Shown here one piece after another: positions 35,414 to 44,939 of a stretch of 64,000 nucleotides of DNA (its first letter is position 1; each line of letters begins with the position of its first letter). This DNA is from Cytobacillus pseudoceanisediminis (lineage in GTDB: Bacteria; Bacillota; Bacilli; Bacillales; Cytobacillaceae). The position numbers were made by a program, and so were the translations under genes. The notes under the pieces are model-generated. The model ran no database searches. It saw only the letters and a program-made list of their open reading frames with translations, and was not told the origin of the DNA. The stretch is taken from the NCBI RefSeq assembly GCF_023516215.1, contig NZ_CP097349.1:868001-932000 (forward strand). The letters run 5' to 3'.

Positions 35414-37588
35414 ATGCTTCTCAGACATGAACTAAAAGATATACCGGATACAATGAATCTGCAGATTTTCAAAATGCGACAGAACACAAATTACAGATTA
35501 TCTGATGAAGAGTTTAACCGGCTTCACCATTTATGGGAATCACCGGAGGCAATAACCGAAAAGTTAAAAATGTCAACAGTTGAAAAATATATGCATTCTT
35601 TCAAGGATCAAGCAGAAGATTGGTTTAGCAGCAATACAGATTATTTGCAGGAAAGCTATCAATTTTTTAAAAGCTTTAAGCAAAGAGGCCTTCTAAGCAC
35701 AATGGAGTGGGAGGATATACAGAAGCTGGGTGAACACATCAATGCCTTCCGGATGCCTTTAGCAAAGAAACGGGCACTAGGGAATCCCAATGCTGACATT
35801 AAGCATTACCGAAGTAGCTTTCAATATCTAATATATGGAGATGATCCACTAAAAAAACGCATGGATCAGTTTGCTCACCATGAAGATTATAAACTATTTG
35901 GCTTTGGTTATAGCGTTGTCAGTGAACTGATCGGTAACATTTTTCCTGATGAATATTGCTTTTACAATCAGAGAGATCGAGTAGCTCTGGAGAATATCAT
36001 AGAGTTAAAACCCAGATATGCGAGAGGGGATACCTTTGGCGAGAAATTCATTAAATTTCAGGAGTGCTTGAAAGAGAATGAAATAGTTGAAAATTACCTT
36101 GAAGTAGTTGGGAAGCAAACAAGTCTTCCAATCTATTATGAAATTGATCAATTCTTCAGCTATCTTTTCGAAAACTATGGTAAAAAAGAAGCTATTGATG
36201 AAGAGGAAGAGCAACCACAATACTGGTTATTGGCAGCAGGGGAAGGAAGCTTCATGTGGGAAGATTTCCATAAGAATGAGCATATCGGAATTGGCTGGGA
36301 AGAGCTTGGTGATCTCAAAAAATACGGAAGCAAACGTGAGGTAATCGATGCTCTCAAGGAAATCTATGGGCTGGATTACAACCCAAATAATGATGCCCTT
36401 GCTAACTACCAGTTTGCCAATGAAATGAAGATAGGAGATTATGTTCTCATAAAAAGAGGGACACATCATATAATTGGTTACGGCAAAGTTGTTTCAGATT
36501 ATAAACATGAACCGTCAAGGGAAAAGTACCATTCACTTCGCAAGGTTGAGTGGATTTCAATGGGTGAATGGGAAGTTGAGAAGCTAAACACAAAAACGTT
36601 AACGGATATTACTCAGTATGAAGAATTTGTTGACAAGTTGCTTGCTGCAATTGGTAAAGAAGAAACAACAATTTATCCAACATCAAACGACGGAATGTCA
36701 ATTGGAAAAGAAGACTCCACTCCTTACACCACAGAACAACTGCTAAGTGAAGTATTTATGAAAGAAGATAAAATCGAAGATATCCTTGAAACGCTTGATT
36801 ACAAGAAAAATATTATCCTGCAGGGCCCTCCTGGTGTTGGAAAAACTTTTGTGGCGAAGCGGCTTGCCTTTCTCCATATGGGAGCAAAGGATGACAGCAA
36901 AGTCGAAATGCTGCAATTCCATCAATCCTATTCATATGAAGACTTCATCCGAGGATACAAACCGAATGTACAGGGACATTTCACCTTGAAAGACGGAATC
37001 TTCTATTCGTTTTGTAAAAAAGCGATAGAAGATCAGGAAAACAATTACTATATGATTATTGATGAAATTAACAGGGGTAACTTGTCCAAAATTTTTGGGG
37101 AGCTGATGATGCTTATTGAAGCGGATAAACGGGGCAGAAAATTCGCCGTTAAGCTTGCGTATAGTGAAGGGGAGGAAACATTCTATATTCCGAAAAACTT
37201 GTACCTGATTGGTACCATGAACACAGCAGACCGATCACTGGCATTGGTTGATTATGCACTTAGAAGAAAGTTTTCCTTCATTAGTGTAGAACCGGCATTT
37301 GAAACAGAGCAATTCAATGGGTATTTAATCAGTAAAGGGATTAGCCAGGGCTTTATTGACAAACTTATCGCAGGGATCAATGACATTAATCAGGCGATAA
37401 CAAATGATGCGGTCAATCTGGGCAAAGGATATGAAATTGGCCACAGCTATTTCTGCCCGACAAATGAACAAGTGGATGATGAACAAAAATGGTATGAGCG
37501 AATCATCCGCCTGGAAATCGCCCCACTCCTACGTGAATATTGGTTCGATCAGGAGGACAAAGTAAATGAGCTCCTTGGCAGACTCTAA
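35414..37588 (+). CDS. McrB-like AAA+ GTPase with EVE-like domain (main intact part)
   Basis: 724 residues from ATG 35414 (frame open further upstream). An EVE/PUA-like domain starts at about residue 262 (YWLLAAGEGSFMWEDFHKN, later DYVLIKRGTHHIIGYGKV). It is followed by the McrB AAA+ motor: Walker A LQGPPGVGKTFVAKRLA, the HQSYSYEDFIRGYKP motif, Walker B YMIIDEINRGNLSKIFGEL, and IGTMNTADRSLALVDYALRR with sensor and arginine finger. McrB reads modified DNA and drives the McrC nuclease by GTP hydrolysis. Together with the N-terminal piece the protein would have two EVE-type domains. Its end overlaps mcrC by 23 bases. Confidence 0.87.
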   Translation: MLLRHELKDIPDTMNLQIFKMRQNTNYRLSDEEFNRLHHLWESPEAITEKLKMSTVEKYMHSFKDQAEDWFSSNTDYLQESYQFFKSFKQRGLLSTMEWEDIQKLGEHINAFRMPLAKKRALGNPNADIKHYRSSFQYLIYGDDPLKKRMDQFAHHEDYKLFGFGYSVVSELIGNIFPDEYCFYNQRDRVALENIIELKPRYARGDTFGEKFIKFQECLKENEIVENYLEVVGKQTSLPIYYEIDQFFSYLFENYGKKEAIDEEEEQPQYWLLAAGEGSFMWEDFHKNEHIGIGWEELGDLKKYGSKREVIDALKEIYGLDYNPNNDALANYQFANEMKIGDYVLIKRGTHHIIGYGKVVSDYKHEPSREKYHSLRKVEWISMGEWEVEKLNTKTLTDITQYEEFVDKLLAAIGKEETTIYPTSNDGMSIGKEDSTPYTTEQLLSEVFMKEDKIEDILETLDYKKNIILQGPPGVGKTFVAKRLAFLHMGAKDDSKVEMLQFHQSYSYEDFIRGYKPNVQGHFTLKDGIFYSFCKKAIEDQENNYYMIIDEINRGNLSKIFGELMMLIEADKRGRKFAVKLAYSEGEETFYIPKNLYLIGTMNTADRSLALVDYALRRKFSFISVEPAFETEQFNGYLISKGISQGFIDKLIAGINDINQAITNDAVNLGKGYEIGHSYFCPTNEQVDDEQKWYERIIRLEIAPLLREYWFDQEDKVNELLGRL

Positions 37589-38600
37589 AATACCGATCAA
37601 AAACTTATACTATATGCTTTGTTATGCCTGGGGACATTTGGAAGAAAAAGATATGGCCAACATTGCCCGTGAAGATGAAAAGGATATCAAGCATCTCTTA
37701 ACTAGAATCCTCCTCGTAAAGCTCCGCTCGCTCATCAAGCGGGGTTTTTACCGGGAGTACAAATCCTACCAGGAGGAAACCGGAACCCTAAAGGGTCGAA
37801 TTCTTTTTCAGGAATCCATCAACACCTTCTCTTTTAAAAGAGGCAAAATGCACTGTGAGTTCGAAGAAATGACCCATGATATTATTCATAACCAGGTAAT
37901 TAAATCAACACTTTATGCGCTGCTGCAAACCCAGCAGCTAGAAAGACAGCTAAAGGAAGAAATCCAGCAGCTGTATCCATATTTTGCCGAAGTAACTGTC
38001 ATAAAGCTAAACCTGAGAATCTTTCAGGAAATTAAACTGCACAGAAGCAGTCAGCACTACCGATTCGTCCTGGACATCTGCCGTTTTCTTTATGAATCAT
38101 TGCTTTTAAATGAAGAGAAGGGGGAATCTCAATTAGTCGACTTTGAACGAGATCCAAAGGTAATGGCACGCCTATTTGAGGACTTTGTGCGTAACTTTTA
38201 CAAAAGAGAAATGCCCGAATACAAGGTGCATCGTGAAAATATTTATTGGGATGCTGAAGGAGAAGACACTAGATACCTTCCACTCATGCAGACCGATATT
38301 TCTCTTGAAAGTGTGGATCAAAAAATTATAATTGATACAAAATATTATCAGAATGCTTTGACTCAAAATTTTGGATCACAGAAATTGATAAGCGGGAATT
38401 TGTATCAGCTGTTTGCTTATTTGAGTAATCATAAGAAGGCGGAGGGGGAGGAAACGGTAGGTATGCTCCTTTATCCTAAGACTGGTAAGGAATTGATGTT
38501 AGAATATAGAATTAAGGGGTTTTCAATAAGAATCAATACTATAGATTTGAACCGAGATTGGTTAAGCATTCATACAAGATTAAAAGAAATTGTAAGTTAA
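37566..38600 (+). CDS. McrC-like nuclease subunit
   Basis: A 344-residue protein of the 5-methylcytosine restriction McrC family. The N-terminal IPIKNLYYMLCYAWG is characteristic. The C-terminal PD-(D/E)xK nuclease core is LPLMQTDISLES (Asp) followed by IIDTKYYQ. It overlaps mcrB, so the two are made together. McrBC complexes cut DNA bearing modified cytosines between two recognition sites. Confidence 0.88.
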   Translation: MSSLADSKIPIKNLYYMLCYAWGHLEEKDMANIAREDEKDIKHLLTRILLVKLRSLIKRGFYREYKSYQEETGTLKGRILFQESINTFSFKRGKMHCEFEEMTHDIIHNQVIKSTLYALLQTQQLERQLKEEIQQLYPYFAEVTVIKLNLRIFQEIKLHRSSQHYRFVLDICRFLYESLLLNEEKGESQLVDFERDPKVMARLFEDFVRNFYKREMPEYKVHRENIYWDAEGEDTRYLPLMQTDISLESVDQKIIIDTKYYQNALTQNFGSQKLISGNLYQLFAYLSNHKKAEGEETVGMLLYPKTGKELMLEYRIKGFSIRINTIDLNRDWLSIHTRLKEIVS

Positions 38601-38659
38601 GAAGTGTGATAACCTATTTATTTTCATAAATATAAATATCCCAAGGAAGAGTGGCAGAA

Positions 38660-38884
38660 ATGATAAATGTTAATTCCGCTCAAATAATTAGTAATTATAC
38701 TAAGGACCAAAAAAAATATTATATTGAAATTTTTTATATTGATAATGGTATACAAGCCTTTGCTTCTTTCCAAGAGAACATTAATAAAATTGGAGCTAGC
38801 ATAGTTGGTTCTGGATACCATACTACTAATAAAAAATTAGCTATTGATAGTGCAATAGCTAATTTGATCCTTCAATTGAATTAA
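38660..38884 (+). CDS. Small protein behind McrC, dsRBD-like pattern
   Basis: 74 residues from ATG 38660 with AAGGAAGA at 38643-38650 (GTG 38651 is the alternative). The second half has GSGYHTTNKKLAIDSAIANL, similar to the G-x-G-x4-KK-x-A-x3-A pattern at the end of double-stranded RNA-binding domains, after an alternating beta-type stretch. This resemblance is by eye only. It is about 60 bases downstream of mcrC and may belong to that operon. Confidence 0.5.
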   Translation: MINVNSAQIISNYTKDQKKYYIEIFYIDNGIQAFASFQENINKIGASIVGSGYHTTNKKLAIDSAIANLILQLN

Positions 38885-39769
38885 GAAAAGTTTCCTCAGT
38901 CTAGTACACGTGGAGGTGACAGTGAAACTTGTTTTGAAAGATACAGTGGAAAAAATGCACCTAACAGTTTAAAGTTTTGCGATGCAAGGCTGAGAGAATG
39001 ACAATCATTGCTCCTTCAATTATTTTGATCTTTTAATGAGACGCTGAAGAACTTGTTTCATAACTTGTTGGTATTTTATGTCGAGGTTAAAAAAACTTTT
39101 GATTAGTTTTTTGAGGCCATGATATATTTATCCTGGTCTTTTTTTCGTATAATTGAGAGTGCAATTACATTTTCCAATTAGCCCAATTTAATTAGATGTT
39201 CAGAAAGCAATTTGATCTTTGCTTTGAACTATTTGCTTTTATGTTTTTTTCTGCATGAAGAGAGAGTAGGCTATTAAATTGTTATTAAGTTTCTCAGATT
39301 TCTTTCTTAAGATGCTCGTAGAAAAGGTGCTAATGTTTGTTAAGGTCACTTTGAGCATTCCAACAGTTTTGTACCTCACACATTATAGAAGAGAAGTAAC
39401 AATCAAAGCGATTAGAAAAACATCACTTCTCTGATCAAGTAGAACATGAATTTATATCGACTTTATGGAGTATCAGAGAAAAGAGCATAAACGGTACAGA
39501 CATCAATACTAACTGCAATTAAAATTTTGGAACAATGTATATCACAATGGCTTCTCCATTAAATGTATATATCTGGATCTCCTAAGGGGCAATGGCATGT
39601 CTACTATTATTGCCGCTATATGACTATAATAAACTTGATATCAGTATAACAATTCGTTATCTTATATGTGTATATTGTAGAAATTACGTTCGAATACAGA
39701 GGCACTTCAATTCTGATCATTTGGTGTGCGATAATTAATCTTATGAATAAGAAGAACAAGATCTATATA
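38885..39769. other. 885-bp AT-rich region without a recognised gene
   Basis: No ORF of useful length and no clear homology on either strand. A 16-codon ORF (GTG 38922) has a perfect GGAGGTGA site but no recognisable product. This is the boundary between the McrBC and BREX modules and should contain the BREX promoter; the sequence looks like a decayed insertion site but I cannot name the element. Confidence 0.4.
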
Positions 39770-39961
39770 AGAATGATGGCTTATAGTTGATGAAATTTAC
39801 AAATATCTCAATGTAGAAATGAGGCTGTTTACAAATGGATGGAGCAACGGAATGCCAGGCCACCGAGTAGGACGCCGTTGGTTGTTTAAAAAAACGAGGT
39901 AGATGAATGGGTTCGCTTTGGTGGTGCAGCGAACAACCCGAAAAGGATGAACAATAATTAA
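39770..39961 (+). pseudogene. Broken helix-turn-helix gene at the head of the BREX operon
   Basis: Pieces in different frames join to an excisionase/MerR-like DNA-binding domain: VDEIYKYLNV, NEAVYKWMEQR, MPGHRVGRRWLFKK, then EVDEWVRFGGAANNPKRMNN. The stop TAA (39959-39961) overlaps the ATG of brxA (TAATG), so it was translationally coupled. At least three shifts are needed, one at the A-run 39888-39894; others are not simple homopolymers, so it may be truly decayed. Role as a BREX regulator is inference. Confidence 0.6.
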
Positions 39962-40761
39962 TGGATGATTTTAATAACACAACAGAACTTGGCGTATATG
40001 ATACCGCAATTAACGTTATTGGTGGGCTAAAGGATATTACAGTCATTTTCAAAGCCATAGATTCTCATTTTAGTCAATCCGACTCACTAAAAGGACTCGT
40101 AAATCAGCGGAATGAATTTAATCTTCGTACTGAAAAAAGTCGAGCAAGGATTGAACGCGAGGTAAGAAAAGGATTTTTGCAGTTTAAGAACGAGGATCAT
40201 CAGGATCTCATTCAGGGGATTTTCAGCGACCGCGTGCCTCTACAGGACAAGCAGTTGGTTCTGGTTTGGCAGTTTGCTTTAAACAACAGATTATTCAGAG
40301 AAATCACATCAGGGATTTTTGTGAAAACTTATTATTCTGGACGTGCAAGCATCTCAAAGGATGATATTACTGCCTATCTAAAAGAATTTCTTCTGCAAAA
40401 TGAATTACAGAAAATCAGTTGGTCAGAAAATACAATTAACACGCTATCCACCAAATATCTCAATTTGATGAGTAAGCTTGGTTTTCTAAGCCCTGGGAGA
40501 GTAAAGTCATTCAATCATATACGCCCATCTTCAGAAGCGCTAGTGCTCTTTCTTTACTTTGCGAAATTATGCTCTCCCAGAGCCAATAACATCATGATTA
40601 ACAAATTGCTTTCCATCAGTTTTGTTCCTTCAGAAGACATGCAGGAGCGGCTCAAGAAGCTGTCAATGAAAGGATTCTTTAATATGAATTTCAACGGTGT
40701 TGCTTTGAACATCGAACTAACCCAAAGCTATAAAGGAGTTTGTGATGTCTTATATAACTGA
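39961..40761 (+). CDS. brxA: BREX protein BrxA (DUF1819 family)
   Basis: A 266-residue protein of the BrxA inner-membrane-like/DUF1819 family. The central IEREVRKGFLQFKNEDHQDL and a helical body with C-terminal LTQSYKGVCDV are consistent with BrxA. It is at the normal first position of type 1 BREX. BrxA binds DNA through a winged-helix-type fold; its exact role in defence is not established. It overlaps brxB by 17 bases. Confidence 0.85.
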   Translation: MDDFNNTTELGVYDTAINVIGGLKDITVIFKAIDSHFSQSDSLKGLVNQRNEFNLRTEKSRARIEREVRKGFLQFKNEDHQDLIQGIFSDRVPLQDKQLVLVWQFALNNRLFREITSGIFVKTYYSGRASISKDDITAYLKEFLLQNELQKISWSENTINTLSTKYLNLMSKLGFLSPGRVKSFNHIRPSSEALVLFLYFAKLCSPRANNIMINKLLSISFVPSEDMQERLKKLSMKGFFNMNFNGVALNIELTQSYKGVCDVLYN

Positions 40762-41293
40762 CCATCAGCAAAAGTTTACAGATTTAAACTTTCATATAGA
40801 AAACCAAGATCAGCTTCGCCGGCAGGCAAATGGCGGGAACAGTATCTTATTCTCATACCCGCCTGATGAAGAACAGCAGTATATTGAAAAAGCGAAAGAA
40901 CTATATACTGATAAGGCTGTATTTATTGATGTTAGCAAGTTGCTGGTTCAGTTCATTGATGAGGACGGATGGGAGTCATTTAAGGAGTATTATAGTGACT
41001 TTAAGAACACTCCCCACCTAATTTTTCGTTCTGATGATCCTTCAATTGATCTGTTTGACCTGATTATTCGCGAAATTGTGAAAGCCTGTCAGAACGACAA
41101 GATTCCAATTTTAATAAGAACAGGTTGTCTATTTGGTACAGGAGTCGAGAACGTAAACATCATGGAGAATAAGGCCGTTATGAATTTGCCTCATCCTCTT
41201 GTGATATTTTACCCATCAAAAATTGAGAACGACAATATTTACTTTTTGAACTTCAAACCTGCATCGAAATATCGTTGCATGTTAGTTAAATAA
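40745..41293 (+). CDS. brxB: BREX protein BrxB (DUF1788 family)
   Basis: A 182-residue protein. Features: NSILFSYPPDEEQQYIEKAK, PHLIFRSDDP, IRTGCLFGTGVENVN and PLVIFYPSKIEN, the typical DUF1788 order. ATG 40745 has AAAGGAG at 40732-40738; GTG 40742 is also in frame. It is required for BREX methylation and defence in studied systems, mechanism unknown. Confidence 0.88.
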   Translation: MSYITDHQQKFTDLNFHIENQDQLRRQANGGNSILFSYPPDEEQQYIEKAKELYTDKAVFIDVSKLLVQFIDEDGWESFKEYYSDFKNTPHLIFRSDDPSIDLFDLIIREIVKACQNDKIPILIRTGCLFGTGVENVNIMENKAVMNLPHPLVIFYPSKIENDNIYFLNFKPASKYRCMLVK

Positions 41294-41304
41294 GGGGATC
41301 TATT

Positions 41305-44300
41305 ATGACAAAAATAAATGAAATACTGACACTGGATCTTCAGGAAGATATAAAAAATGTGATCGATCTTGAGGATCGTTCCGAAACGGAAATCCAGCAG
41401 GAAATTGAATCTTACATTGTGACCGAAGGAATCGGCCGGCATCTTTACAATTTTACCAACCTGTTCACCTCCAATATTAAAGAAACTGGGGTTTGGTTGT
41501 CCGGCTTCTATGGTTCAGGTAAATCTTACTTCGGCAAGATGATGGGATATATCATCGGCAATCCTATTATTAATGGAACACCTGCCAGAGATCGATTTAT
41601 CCCACGACTAAAAGGTGTAGAGGACGAAAGCTTAATTGAAAACTCCATCCGCAATCTTGAAGTGGTCAACAGTAGAGTCGTTTTCCTTGACGTCGCCAAA
41701 CAGAACACAGACAAAGGCCTAGCATTCACTCTTTTTGCCAACTTATTGAAAAATCTCGGTTTCCGCGATGATATCTATGGCTATATGGAGTTTGATTTGT
41801 TGATCGATGGTAAACTCGATGAGTTCAAAAGTAAAACCAAATCCCTCGAGGGGCAAGAATGGAATCGGTTAAAAACAAGCAATCGTCAGGTTGCAAGAGT
41901 CATGCGGAAAGTATTTGCTGAAATGGGTTATAGCGAAGCCGACTACGCAGACACTCAAAAGGTTTACAGTTCCGCTATTGAGAACTTTTCTGCAAGCAAG
42001 TTCAAAACGGAGCTTGAGAAGTACTTGACGTACCGTCCGGAGGAGACGATTGTTTTTGTCTTTGATGAAGCCAGTGAAGCTATCAGCCAGAAGAAATTCA
42101 CTTTATTGGACCTGGAGGGTATAAGTGAAGCTCTTTCAAGTATCAGCAACAATGTTTGGACCATCGCTATTGCACAGGAAAAACTCGATGATGTTATTAA
42201 CAATGCCAATGTGAATCGAAGCCAGCTGACCAAGTTAACCGATCGTTTCAAGACCAAGGTTCACCTTGAATCAACCGAGGTTGATGTTATTATCCGAAGC
42301 CGTTTACTTCATAAAACGCAAGCAGGATATCAGAAGCTTGTTGATTACCACAAAAGTAATGAAGGACTTGTATCAGATGCAACCAACCTGAAATCATCAT
42401 TTCCGACTAAAACGGCAAATGCGGATGAGTTTGCAACCTACTATCCATTCCATAAGTATCAGTTCGACATTCTTCAAAAGTTTTTATTTAGCTCTAATGC
42501 GTTGGTATCCACTCAGATCGCAGCTCGTGGAATGATCATTACAACTTTTGATATTCTTCGAAAGCAAATGCGGGAAAGGGAACTTTACAGCTTTACCCCG
42601 GGTTACGCCATATGTACCGAGGCGCAAACGGCTCCTCCCATTGGACTGGTTAATAAATACGATACTGCAAGAAAAATACTGAAAGAGAATAGCAGTATCA
42701 TTGACGGTGAAAAACTGTTGAAGACGATTCATCTTATGGCTGATTCAGACGTTATTTCTCCGACAGTGGAGAATATCACAAAGAGCTACATTTCCGACAT
42801 TACAACCTACTATGATGTGAAGCCGGTCATAGAAGAGGCTCTCGGACTGCTGCTTGAAGCAAAAGTCCTGTTGCTTTCAAACAACAACTACAAGATCACT
42901 TCTGACCTTGAGGGCAAGCTCCTTGAAGAGATGAAAGACTTCGATGTTGAGCTATTCAGCAAGAAAAGATCCTTGATCAACTACATTAAGGACTACAAGC
43001 TGTTTAACACGGTAGCTACCTTTAATGACGGCACAGACAGTTTCAAATTCAGCGTTCTTTCCGATCAGGAAGACGAGCTAACAGGCTCAGGCAGTAAGCA
43101 TCTGAAATTGACAGTCTACAGCCTATTTAACATCGATGAAAACCGACAGGATTTTATCGAGAACCTAAGACTGGAAACCCAGTTTCAAAAGGATCTCATC
43201 ACTCTAGTACCAGACAACAAAGAGTTTCCGCTGATTGATAAACTAATTGGTGAAATTAGCCGATACTCATACATGGAAGAAAAATACTCCAATGAACCTG
43301 ATCCCGCCAAGCGCCAAATTATTCGGGATTTTTCAATCATCCGGGAGGAAAAGGAGAAAGAGCTCAGAGTAAAGATTGAGAAGGCATATCAGAACTCCTC
43401 ATTGATCTATATGTTCGACGAGCTTCGGATTAATGCAGATAGCTTCAAAGGCACGATAAGTGAAATTCAGCGCAAAATGATCAAGAATATTTATACAAAG
43501 AGATTGGCTTCGGGGCTTTCTGAAGGTCTGGTTCCTAAAATTTTCAGCAGTCGCAAGGAAGACCTAAGCCGACTGTTTTCCGGTGATGACTTTAGGTTTT
43601 TCGACAGCCATGGAAACTTCACCGGTGATCACTTAAAGGTAGTTGAAGAGGTCAATTTCAAGATTAAAAGCCGTTATGTAGATGGTCGCACACTGGAGTC
43701 AGATCTCTCTGGAGCTCCATGGGGATATTCATTTGGAACCATTGTATCTACCTTGGCATCCCTCTTTCGAGCCGGTCGCCTGTCAGTAAAATACAATGGT
43801 GACACATGGTTTTCGCATAAGCAGAACGGTATCCAGGAGGCCTTTACCAATGCCACGAAATTTAGGTCGGCTTCATTTAAGTCCATTACAGCGACGCTAA
43901 CGGCTGCTCAAAAAAACCAGGCCGTTCAACTACTCATGGACCTTGAAATTGAAACCCATACTGGGCAAAAAGTTGACTGGAACACCAACGACTTCGATCT
44001 TGCCGACAGCATTCGGAACATGGCAGATCATTTTATTAAAGCACTGACGACACTGAACGATACAGTTGACGAATTCGAGTCACTGTTTCCAATTGTAGCC
44101 GATCAGAAACAGACCTTACTCAGTTTTACTGGGAAGGTCACTGAAAGCAATTATATCGAAAAGGTCGAATACCTCCTTACGGACAGCGACCAGTTCTCAA
44201 GCGCGATTCAGACCATCCTGAAAGCGCAAAAATTCATCAAGAAGAACTTTTCCAAAGCAAGAGAGTTTAAGAGATTCATTGAAGAGGTTGCAAGCGAACT

Positions 44301-44925
44301 CAAAAAAGCAGACCGATCCGACAATGCAATATATGAAGCGAACGAAGAATTTTTCCGACTCTATAAGCAGGATATGGTCAAGAACTTCGGCAACCTGCAG
44401 CAGCAGGTGCAAATTGTTAAAGATAGTTACTACAAGCTGATAAAAATCGCCGCTGCCAGAATGAGCCATGAATATCAGCTTCTCAGTGGAAAAGTAGATG
44501 CTGCGCTTAGAACACTGAAGGAGTACCCAGCAGAGCTGAATGTGCATAATCAGAAGAAACTGGATGAGATTAAGCGTTACTGTTCGGAAAGGATCATCAA
44601 AGAACCGGTACTTGAATATTCTATCAGTTGTAAAAATTGCGGCTATTCGCTCTCGGATATTCTGAACTATACAGCACTGGCTCCCACCAAGGAGAACGAG
44701 TTGCTAATTATTCAAAGCAGTTTTGTTGTAGAAGCTCCCCAGCCGGAACCGGAGACCGGTGGTGATCAGTCTACTGTACCCAAAAAACCGCGCAAAGTTC
44801 GTTTTCAGGTCACCAGCAAGGTTATGACGGTTCAGGAATACAAATCACTCCTTACAAATCAGCTGGCTTTATTGACTGCTGCCAAACCCGATGAAGAGAT
44901 CGAACTGGAAATAGAAACTATATGA
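41305..44925 (+). CDS. brxC: BREX P-loop ATPase BrxC
   Basis: 1206 residues, the usual size. Walker A GFYGSGKSYFGKMMGY lies near residue 70; the Walker B-like region is VFVFDEASEAIS. The long C-terminal helical part ends in a cysteine pair SCKNCGYSLSDI and an acidic tail. ATPase activity is thought to drive assembly or action of the BREX complex. It follows brxB by 11 bases. Confidence 0.9.
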   Translation: MTKINEILTLDLQEDIKNVIDLEDRSETEIQQEIESYIVTEGIGRHLYNFTNLFTSNIKETGVWLSGFYGSGKSYFGKMMGYIIGNPIINGTPARDRFIPRLKGVEDESLIENSIRNLEVVNSRVVFLDVAKQNTDKGLAFTLFANLLKNLGFRDDIYGYMEFDLLIDGKLDEFKSKTKSLEGQEWNRLKTSNRQVARVMRKVFAEMGYSEADYADTQKVYSSAIENFSASKFKTELEKYLTYRPEETIVFVFDEASEAISQKKFTLLDLEGISEALSSISNNVWTIAIAQEKLDDVINNANVNRSQLTKLTDRFKTKVHLESTEVDVIIRSRLLHKTQAGYQKLVDYHKSNEGLVSDATNLKSSFPTKTANADEFATYYPFHKYQFDILQKFLFSSNALVSTQIAARGMIITTFDILRKQMRERELYSFTPGYAICTEAQTAPPIGLVNKYDTARKILKENSSIIDGEKLLKTIHLMADSDVISPTVENITKSYISDITTYYDVKPVIEEALGLLLEAKVLLLSNNNYKITSDLEGKLLEEMKDFDVELFSKKRSLINYIKDYKLFNTVATFNDGTDSFKFSVLSDQEDELTGSGSKHLKLTVYSLFNIDENRQDFIENLRLETQFQKDLITLVPDNKEFPLIDKLIGEISRYSYMEEKYSNEPDPAKRQIIRDFSIIREEKEKELRVKIEKAYQNSSLIYMFDELRINADSFKGTISEIQRKMIKNIYTKRLASGLSEGLVPKIFSSRKEDLSRLFSGDDFRFFDSHGNFTGDHLKVVEEVNFKIKSRYVDGRTLESDLSGAPWGYSFGTIVSTLASLFRAGRLSVKYNGDTWFSHKQNGIQEAFTNATKFRSASFKSITATLTAAQKNQAVQLLMDLEIETHTGQKVDWNTNDFDLADSIRNMADHFIKALTTLNDTVDEFESLFPIVADQKQTLLSFTGKVTESNYIEKVEYLLTDSDQFSSAIQTILKAQKFIKKNFSKAREFKRFIEEVASELKKADRSDNAIYEANEEFFRLYKQDMVKNFGNLQQQVQIVKDSYYKLIKIAAARMSHEYQLLSGKVDAALRTLKEYPAELNVHNQKKLDEIKRYCSERIIKEPVLEYSISCKNCGYSLSDILNYTALAPTKENELLIIQSSFVVEAPQPEPETGGDQSTVPKKPRKVRFQVTSKVMTVQEYKSLLTNQLALLTAAKPDEEIELEIETI

Positions 44926-44939
44926 TAGGATGTTAGCCA

